DNA from: CAYGXH01 sp964354485
GTDB taxonomy: Bacteria > Bacteroidota > Ignavibacteria > UBA10030 > SZUA-254
Assembly: GCA_964354485.1 (NCBI GenBank)
Contig: CAYGZY010000152.1
Location: 1-12,224 of the forward strand
Reading direction: 5' to 3'
DNA length: 12,224 nucleotides
The notes under the pieces: model-generated
What the model was told of the DNA's origin: nothing
What the model saw: only the letters and a program-made list of their open reading frames with translations
The model's database searches: none
Shown here: positions 7,469 to 12,224 of the stretch, piece after piece
Numbering within the stretch: the first letter of the stretch is position 1
Layout of the letters: each line of letters starts with the position of its first letter
Translations under genes and position numbers: made by a program

Positions 7469-7912
7469 ATGAAAATTATATTACGTAAAGACCACGACAA
7501 GCTCGGGAAAATCGGCGATATCGCTGAGGTAAAAGACGGCTACGCACGTAATTACCTTATTCCCCGGAAGATCGCCTACATAGCAACCGACAGTAGTCTC
7601 CGTGCGCTGGAAGAAGAAAAGAAACAGCACGTGAGCCGCGAGATGAGGACGCTCCAGCACGCCAAAAAAATTGCGGAACAGCTGGAAAAAATTTCGATCA
7701 CATTGAAAGTGAAAGTGGGAGAGGACGAGAAACTGTTCGGTTCCGTAACCTCGCAGATGATTGCAGACGCTCTTCAGGAAAAGGGCCTCACAGTCGACAA
7801 ACGCATCATAGAACTCGAAGAGCCGATAAAGGTCCTCGGCATCTACACTGTCGCGATAAAACTTCATCACGAAGTCGCCGGTAAAGTAAAAGTCTGGGTC
7901 GTCAGGGAATAA
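7469..7912 (+). CDS. rplI: 50S ribosomal protein L9
   Basis: Binds 23S rRNA near the L1 stalk and helps keep reading frame. The 147-residue product has the two globular domains joined by the long helix expected of L9. The N-terminal rRNA-binding domain has KLGKIGDIAEVKDGYARNYL (11-30) and IPRKIA. The linker helix covers about 41-75. The C-terminal domain has KLFGSVTSQMIADAL (88-102) and ends KVKVWVVRE. The open frame reaches back to 7358 inside rpsR, but the ATG at 7469 gives the family N-terminus MKIILRKD and has AAAAGGA (7457-7463) 5 bases upstream. It is 22 bases after rpsR and closes the ribosomal operon. Confidence 0.97.
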   Translation: MKIILRKDHDKLGKIGDIAEVKDGYARNYLIPRKIAYIATDSSLRALEEEKKQHVSREMRTLQHAKKIAEQLEKISITLKVKVGEDEKLFGSVTSQMIADALQEKGLTVDKRIIELEEPIKVLGIYTVAIKLHHEVAGKVKVWVVRE

Positions 7913-7986
7913 CAACCCGGGACGCATCGTCCAACCGTCTGCGCTTCGGTCATCTTCCCCATCGGCGGGAGAAACGCGGAATACAG

Positions 7987-8000
7987 ATAATCCGGATTAT
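7987..8000. promoter_or_regulatory. perfect 14-base palindrome upstream of ccdA (candidate operator)
   Basis: ATAATCCGGATTAT (7987-8000) is its own reverse complement with no spacer. It lies in the 125-base gap between rplI and the ccdA-korA-korB cluster, 38 bases before the GTG start. A palindrome this long is suited to a dimeric repressor or activator. The overlapping TATAAC (7998-8003) could be a -10 box, though I see no matching -35. The regulator is unknown. Confidence 0.4.
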
Positions 8001-8037
8001 AACATCATAATTAATAACGTTCCTTGAAGGGCTGATA

Positions 8038-8775
8038 GTGGAAACGAATGTAACCATACTTACCGCATTCCTCTTTGGAATTCTGTCGTTTATTTCCCCC
8101 TGTGTCCTCCCGATCGTTCCCGGGTACCTTTCATTCATCTCCGGCATCTCATTTGAAGAGATGCAGAGTTCAGGCAATCTTTCAGCGGTCCGGAAACGCG
8201 TACTTCTCAACGCATTATTTTTCGTTCTCGGTTTTTCTGTCGTCTTCATCGCACTTGGCGCTTCAGCAACTGCGGTCGGGCAATTCTTGAAGGAACAGAT
8301 AAACCTCATCAGTAAAATAGCCGGCGCCGTCATTATCATATTCGGTATTCACATGACGGGAATCGTGAAGCTGCCCTTTCTGAATTTCGAAAAACGATTT
8401 CATGCGCAGGGAAAGAAAATGGGACTCGCAGGCTCCTTCGTTGTCGGATTGGCGTTCGCGTTCGGCTGGACACCATGCATCGGTCCGATCCTCGCCGCGA
8501 TTCTGGCAATAGCGAGCCAGCAGGATTCCGTAGGAATGGGCGTGCTTCTTCTCGGCGCCTACTCGCTCGGCCTCGGCATTCCTTTCCTCCTCACAGGGTG
8601 GAGCATCACTGCGTTTTATAGCGCTTTTAATAAATTTAAAAAACACCTTCCGAAAGTCGAGATTGCAGGGGGAATTTTACTGATCATAGTCGGCGTTCTT
8701 ATAATGACAAATACATTGACGATTCTATCATCGTATTTTGCGAAATGGTTCCCCTTTCTTAACGAGCTCGGATAA
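8038..8775 (+). CDS. ccdA: CcdA-like cytochrome c biogenesis / thiol-disulfide transporter membrane protein
   Basis: A DsbD-superfamily inner-membrane protein of 245 residues. CcdA proteins carry electrons from cytoplasmic thioredoxin across the membrane to keep periplasmic thiol proteins and apocytochromes c reduced. Both signature cysteines are present: Cys22 in SFISPCVLPIVPGY and Cys147 in GWTPCIGPILA, each in a proline-bounded membrane segment. Five or six hydrophobic segments are visible (about 7-36, 54-80, 90-112, 130-160, 165-195, 205-230), as expected. The GTG at 8038 starts the usual short N-terminus and is preceded by GAAGGG (8026-8031). Its stop touches the korA start, so it may be co-transcribed with the oxidoreductase; no functional link is proven. 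No thioredoxin-like domain is fused. Confidence 0.88.
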   Translation: METNVTILTAFLFGILSFISPCVLPIVPGYLSFISGISFEEMQSSGNLSAVRKRVLLNALFFVLGFSVVFIALGASATAVGQFLKEQINLISKIAGAVIIIFGIHMTGIVKLPFLNFEKRFHAQGKKMGLAGSFVVGLAFAFGWTPCIGPILAAILAIASQQDSVGMGVLLLGAYSLGLGIPFLLTGWSITAFYSAFNKFKKHLPKVEIAGGILLIIVGVLIMTNTLTILSSYFAKWFPFLNELG

Positions 8776-10605
8776 ATGGCTAAGCAATTAAAAAAACTCG
8801 ATGAAGTAACGATTCGGTTCGCCGGCGACTCCGGTGATGGTATGCAGCTTACCGGCTCGCAATTTACAAGCACAACGGCGCTCCTCGGAAATGATCTAAG
8901 CACACTCCCTGATTACCCGGCCGAAATCAGAGCCCCTGCCGGCACGCTCTTCGGCGTCAGCGGATTTCAGATCCATTTTGGCGCGACTGAAATTAATACA
9001 CCGGGCGACATCTGCGACGTAATCGTAGTGATGAATCCTGCCGCTCTTAAGGTCAATCTGCGCAGTCTGAGAGACGGCGGCATTATCGTGGCAAATCGTG
9101 ACGGCTTCACAGATAAAAATCTGAAACTTGCCGGCTACAGCAAAAACCCGCTTGAAGACGGTACGCTCGATAAATATAAAATCCACGCCGTCGACATAAC
9201 CCGACTTACGTCGAATGCGATTAATGACCTTGGTCTTTCGACGAAGATAGCCGAAAGAAGTAAAAATTTCTTTGCCCTTGGTCTGATGTACTGGATGTTC
9301 ACGCGGCCGATGGAACCGACCATCAGATGGATACGCGACAAATTCAAGAAAAATCCCGAAATCGTGGAAGCAAATACCCGCGTTCTGAAAGCCGGATATG
9401 CATACGGAGAAACAACTGAAATATTCCATGCGCGCTACGAAGTCGAACCGGCAGCACTAGTACCCGGAACCTACCGGAGCATCACCGGCAATGAAGCGGT
9501 CGCATTAGGACTCGTTGCAGCATCGGTAAAATCCGGACTCGAACTCTTTCTGGGCAGTTATCCCATCACACCGGCCAGTGAAATTCTCCACGAACTGTCC
9601 AGACACAAGAATTTCCGCGTACGCACTTTCCAGGCAGAGGATGAAATTGCCGGAATATGTTCGGCCATCGGAGCGTCCTACGGCGGCGCGATCGGTGTGA
9701 CAACGACCAGCGGACCCGGAATGGCTCTGAAAACCGAAGCCATGGGACTTGCAGTGATGCTGGAATTGCCGCTGGTGATCGTCGATGTACAGCGCGGAGG
9801 TCCGAGCACAGGTCTTCCTACGAAAACAGAACAAGCCGATTTACTTCAGGCAGTACACGGAAGGAACAGTGAAGCCCCCATTCCGGTTATCGCCGCCTGC
9901 TCGCCTGCCGGCTGTTTCGATATGGCGTATGAAGCTGTGCGCATAGCCACAAAGTTCATGACACCCGTTATTCTCCTGACGGATGGATACGTTGCTAACG
10001 GCGCCGAACCATGGCTCATCCCGGAAAGTAAGTCCTTACCAGAGATCCGTGTCACCTTCAGGACGGAAGCAGATGGATTTTATCCGTACCTCCGCGACAA
10101 CGTCACTCTCTCACGGCCCTGGGTTATACCGGGCACGCCCGGACTAGAACACCGGATAGGCGGGCTGGAGAAGGAGCATATTACCGGCAACGTTAGCTAC
10201 GATCCGGAAAATCACGAGTTCATGGTCAAAATGAGACAACAGAAAGTCGACCGCATAGCTGATTTCATCCCGTCCGCTTCGGTGTACGGCGATGAGCGGG
10301 GTGATCTGCTCGTCGTCGGATGGGGCGGAACATCCGGATCCATCCGTACCGCAGTAATGAAAAAGAGGGACGAGGGGAAATCCGTCTCGCACCTCCATCT
10401 GAAATACATCAATCCGTTTCAGAAGAACGTTGGTGAGATTCTCAGACACTTTAAAAAAATACTCATACCGGAATTGAACCTCGGACAGCTGACTCAGCTC
10501 ATTCAGGCGAAATATCTAGTTCCTGTGATACCGATGAGCAAGGTCCAGGGATTACCATTCCGATCAATTGAGATTGAAAAGAAAATAGATGAAATTCTGC
10601 AATGA
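8776..10605 (+). CDS. korA: 2-oxoacid:ferredoxin oxidoreductase, fused gamma-alpha subunit (likely 2-oxoglutarate)
   Basis: With KorB it converts 2-oxoglutarate, CoA and oxidised ferredoxin to succinyl-CoA, CO2 and reduced ferredoxin, or the reverse in reductive carbon fixation. The 609 residues begin with the gamma domain (about 10-200: RFAGDSGDGMQLTG, 14-27; PAEIRAPAGTLFGVSG). The alpha domain follows from about 233: GNEAVALG, GSYPITPASEIL (260-271), QAEDEIAGICSAIGASYGGA (286-305), TTSGPGMALKTEAMG, and VDVQRGGPSTGLPTKTEQADL, where the pyrimidine of thiamine diphosphate is bound. The C-terminal part (about 508-609) is the usual alpha-subunit domain (LLVVGWGGTSGSI). The ATG follows the ccdA stop with no gap, and the stop overlaps korB by 4 bases. 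Substrate is inferred from family resemblance; other 2-oxoacids are possible. Confidence 0.93.
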   Translation: MAKQLKKLDEVTIRFAGDSGDGMQLTGSQFTSTTALLGNDLSTLPDYPAEIRAPAGTLFGVSGFQIHFGATEINTPGDICDVIVVMNPAALKVNLRSLRDGGIIVANRDGFTDKNLKLAGYSKNPLEDGTLDKYKIHAVDITRLTSNAINDLGLSTKIAERSKNFFALGLMYWMFTRPMEPTIRWIRDKFKKNPEIVEANTRVLKAGYAYGETTEIFHARYEVEPAALVPGTYRSITGNEAVALGLVAASVKSGLELFLGSYPITPASEILHELSRHKNFRVRTFQAEDEIAGICSAIGASYGGAIGVTTTSGPGMALKTEAMGLAVMLELPLVIVDVQRGGPSTGLPTKTEQADLLQAVHGRNSEAPIPVIAACSPAGCFDMAYEAVRIATKFMTPVILLTDGYVANGAEPWLIPESKSLPEIRVTFRTEADGFYPYLRDNVTLSRPWVIPGTPGLEHRIGGLEKEHITGNVSYDPENHEFMVKMRQQKVDRIADFIPSASVYGDERGDLLVVGWGGTSGSIRTAVMKKRDEGKSVSHLHLKYINPFQKNVGEILRHFKKILIPELNLGQLTQLIQAKYLVPVIPMSKVQGLPFRSIEIEKKIDEILQ

Positions 10606-10639
10606 GACCGACCATGAAAATGATTGATGAAATACTGCA
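10588..10639 (+). repeat. imperfect 14-base direct repeat spanning the korA/korB junction
   Basis: GATGAAATTCTGCA (10588-10601) and GATGAAATACTGCA (10626-10639) match at 13 of 14 bases, 38 bases apart and 38 (not a multiple of 3) out of register, yet both encode DEILQ because the reading frame changes between korA and korB. The first copy ends korA and the second begins korB. Confidence 0.7.
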
Positions 10640-11669
10640 GCTGAGTAAGAAAGCCCCTGTACAGAAGTACACAGCGAAGGATTTCCAATCCGACCAGGAT
10701 GTGCGATGGTGCCCCGGATGCGGCGATTACTCTATACTTGCACAGGTACAAAGGATTCTTCCTGAACTCAATATTCCGAAACACAATATTGTATTCATCT
10801 CCGGGATCGGATGCTCGAGTCGCTTCCCCTACTACATGGATACATACGGTTTTCATGGTATCCATGGCCGGGCGGCAGCAATTGCCAGCGGAGTGAAGAT
10901 AGCAAGACCGGATCTTTCCGTCTGGGTTGCTACGGGCGACGGTGACGGGCTTAGCATAGGCGGCAACCATTTCATTCACATCTGCAGACGTAACATCGAT
11001 GTCAAGATACTCCTCTTCAACAATCAGATCTATGGTCTAACGAAGGGACAGTACTCGCCGACTTCGGAATTCGGAAAGATCACAAAATCAAGTCCCTACG
11101 GCTCGCCTGACCACCCATTCAATCCCCTTCTCGTTGCACTCGGAGCAGAAGCTTCGTTTGTTGCACGGTCACTTGACCGCGATCCAAAGCATTTACAGAT
11201 GGTAATCAAGCGGGCGGCTCAGCACCGCGGCACATCCTTTGTTGAAGTCTACCAGAACTGCAACGTTTTCAACGACGGCGCATTTTTAACCTTTACCGAG
11301 AAGGAAACAAAGGATGATAATGTTCTCTTCCTTGAGCACGGTAAACCGATGGTTTTTGGAACCGGCAAATCAAAAGGTATCAAACTCGACGGATTTACAC
11401 CAACCGTTGTCTCTCTCAGCGATAGCAAACACTCGATCAGTGATCTCATTGTGCATAATGAGAATGATACGATGCTTCCATTTATCCTCGCGAGAATGTC
11501 GAATATTCCGGGATTACCGCGGCCGATCGGTGTCCTCTTCGCTGCAAACAGGCCGCTCTATGAGGAAGAGGTTAACCGGCAGATTGAACGTTCCATTAAC
11601 AGCAACGGCGAAGGCGATCTCGATAAGCTGCTCACGCACGGCGAAACGTGGGCAATAAAAGCACAATAG
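10602..11669 (+). CDS. korB: 2-oxoacid:ferredoxin oxidoreductase, beta subunit (thiamine diphosphate-binding)
   Basis: Catalytic partner of KorA; binds thiamine diphosphate and an iron-sulfur cluster. The 355-residue product has VRWCPGCGDYSIL (34-46) and GIGCSSRFP (68-76) with cluster-ligand type cysteines 37, 40 and 71, the diphosphate motif GDGDGLSIGGN (112-122), and NNQIYGLTKGQ (140-150). A further Cys sits in VEVYQNCNVFND. The first ATG (10602) overlaps the korA stop as ATGA, which favours translational coupling; ATGs at 10614 and 10620 are alternatives, since family members often begin close to the YTAKDF segment. The N-terminal ~20 residues echo the KorA C-terminus (IDEILQ). No separate ferredoxin-type delta subunit is nearby. 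Confidence 0.94.
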   Translation: MRPTMKMIDEILQLSKKAPVQKYTAKDFQSDQDVRWCPGCGDYSILAQVQRILPELNIPKHNIVFISGIGCSSRFPYYMDTYGFHGIHGRAAAIASGVKIARPDLSVWVATGDGDGLSIGGNHFIHICRRNIDVKILLFNNQIYGLTKGQYSPTSEFGKITKSSPYGSPDHPFNPLLVALGAEASFVARSLDRDPKHLQMVIKRAAQHRGTSFVEVYQNCNVFNDGAFLTFTEKETKDDNVLFLEHGKPMVFGTGKSKGIKLDGFTPTVVSLSDSKHSISDLIVHNENDTMLPFILARMSNIPGLPRPIGVLFAANRPLYEEEVNRQIERSINSNGEGDLDKLLTHGETWAIKAQ

Positions 11670-11683
11670 CTGTAATAAATGAA

Positions 11684-11701
11684 TCTCACGTTATCGTGAG
11701 A
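11684..11701. promoter_or_regulatory. perfect 7-bp stem-loop between korB and the DHH gene
   Basis: TCTCACG (11684-11690) pairs with CGTGAGA (11695-11701) around the tetraloop TTAT. It sits 15 bases after the korB stop and 23 before the next ATG. There is no T-run after it, so it is not a standard terminator; it may stabilise the korB mRNA end, weakly terminate, or act as an operator. Confidence 0.4.
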
Positions 11702-11723
11702 CCATACAAAGCCAAATCCACCG

Positions 11724-12224
11724 ATGGTATCCACGATCCCTGAAATATCGGCACTGTTCCACCGCTTCCGTACGGTAGTCATCACCACACATGTCAACCC
11801 TGATGGGGACGCACTGGGTTCGGAACTTGCACTCGCTGTCTCGTTACAACAGATGGGAAAAAGCGTAACGATTCTTAACCACAATACAACACCCGACAAT
11901 TACAGATGGATGGATCCCGAGAATAAAATTCTACACTTCAATCCCGAAAACCATTCAAAATACATACTCGATGCCGACGGCATCTGCATAATGGATACAA
12001 ATCAACCGGAACGCCTGAGGAGCCTTGAGCCATTCGTCCTGCAGTCCGGGGCTGTAAAAATTGTCATCGATCATCATCTCGACCCACATCCATTCGGTGA
12101 TTATTACCTTATAGACGACAATGCGACTTCAACCGGAGAGATCATCTACGCGCTTCTTCGCCATTCGAAGGACGTTAAGCTGACGAAGGATATTGCCACT
12201 GCTCTCTACACGGCAATCATGACC
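11724..12224 (+). CDS. nrnA: DHH-family phosphoesterase, NrnA-like (oligoribonuclease / pAp phosphatase), 3'-truncated by window edge
   Basis: Members degrade very short RNAs and dephosphorylate 3'-phosphoadenosine 5'-phosphate in the cytoplasm with divalent metal. The 167 residues in the window cover the first half of a protein that is usually about 310-340 long. The DHH-domain metal motifs are in order: THVNPDGDALGS (22-33; His23, Asp27, Asp29), MDTNQPERL (90-98; Asp91), VIDHHLDPHP (114-123; the Asp116-His117-His118 that names the family), and NATSTGEIIY (133-142). The frame is open to the last base. The ATG at 11724 is chosen because a stop lies in frame at 11697 with no other start between; no strong ribosome binding site is seen. 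The DHHA1 domain that would confirm NrnA is outside the window, so the symbol is provisional. Confidence 0.85.
   Translation, partial: MVSTIPEISALFHRFRTVVITTHVNPDGDALGSELALAVSLQQMGKSVTILNHNTTPDNYRWMDPENKILHFNPENHSKYILDADGICIMDTNQPERLRSLEPFVLQSGAVKIVIDHHLDPHPFGDYYLIDDNATSTGEIIYALLRHSKDVKLTKDIATALYTAIMT

Noticed and set aside
6964..7500. 178-codon open frame on the minus strand across ssb, rpsR and the start of rplI
   Set aside because: It lies opposite three certain genes, has no recognisable domain and looks like a compositional shadow.
7920..7932. GGACG-CAT-CGTCC hairpin after rplI as a terminator
   Set aside because: Only five base pairs with no following T-run, so a terminator call is not supported.
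9505..9834. Minus-strand open frames within korA
   Set aside because: They run antisense to a strongly conserved gene and show no protein-family features.
1..12224. CRISPR arrays, tRNA or rRNA genes, insertion sequences, attachment sites
   Set aside because: No regularly spaced repeats, cloverleaf-like segments, transposase motifs or flanking inverted repeats were seen on reading the window.

Overview
The window suggests a bacterium of the Bacteroidota/Ignavibacteriota/Chlorobi (FCB) group. The pointers are a C-terminal type IX secretion sorting domain with the QNYPNPFNPST motif, a Bacteroidota-style PRPP synthetase loop (QDRKDQPRVSI), weak Shine-Dalgarno sites at several genes, and a gammaalpha-fused 2-oxoacid:ferredoxin oxidoreductase next to its beta subunit. 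The precise lineage cannot be fixed from sequence reading alone. All recognisable genes lie on the + strand. Intact neighbours use TAA, TAG and TGA as stops, so the genetic code looks standard.

Layout. Positions 2-1483 hold the 3' part of a large secreted, surface-directed protein. It is followed by a strong bidirectional terminator-like hairpin (1634-1671). Positions 1725-3625 hold the wreck of a polytopic membrane protein with a C-terminal TPR region. It carries two in-frame stops, one frameshift and no ordinary start codon, and is called a pseudogene. A 249-base spacer follows, with a good promoter candidate (3769-3797).

Positions 3875-7912 form a compact housekeeping block: prs (PRPP synthetase), rplY (L25/Ctc), pth (peptidyl-tRNA hydrolase), then rpsF-ssb-rpsR-rplI (S6, SSB, S18, L9). 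A hairpin with an unpaired CCG just before rpsF resembles the autoregulatory leader bound by the S6:S18 dimer. The block joins nucleotide precursor supply, translation and replication proteins.

Positions 8038-11669 form a redox/carbon cluster: a CcdA-like membrane thiol transporter, then korA (gammaalpha fusion) starting on the base after the ccdA stop, then korB overlapping korA by four bases. A perfect 14-base palindrome lies upstream of ccdA. KorAB interconverts 2-oxoglutarate and succinyl-CoA with ferredoxin, in oxidative or reductive TCA metabolism. From 11724 to the right edge is the first half of an NrnA-type DHH phosphoesterase gene, preceded by a 7-bp stem-loop.

Most of the window is ordinary core genome. 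I found no CRISPR array, tRNA, rRNA, IS element or clear defence system. The parts most worth a second look are the decayed membrane gene, the rpsF leader hairpin, the palindrome before ccdA, the SSB without a standard acidic tip, and the duplicated motif at the korA/korB junction.
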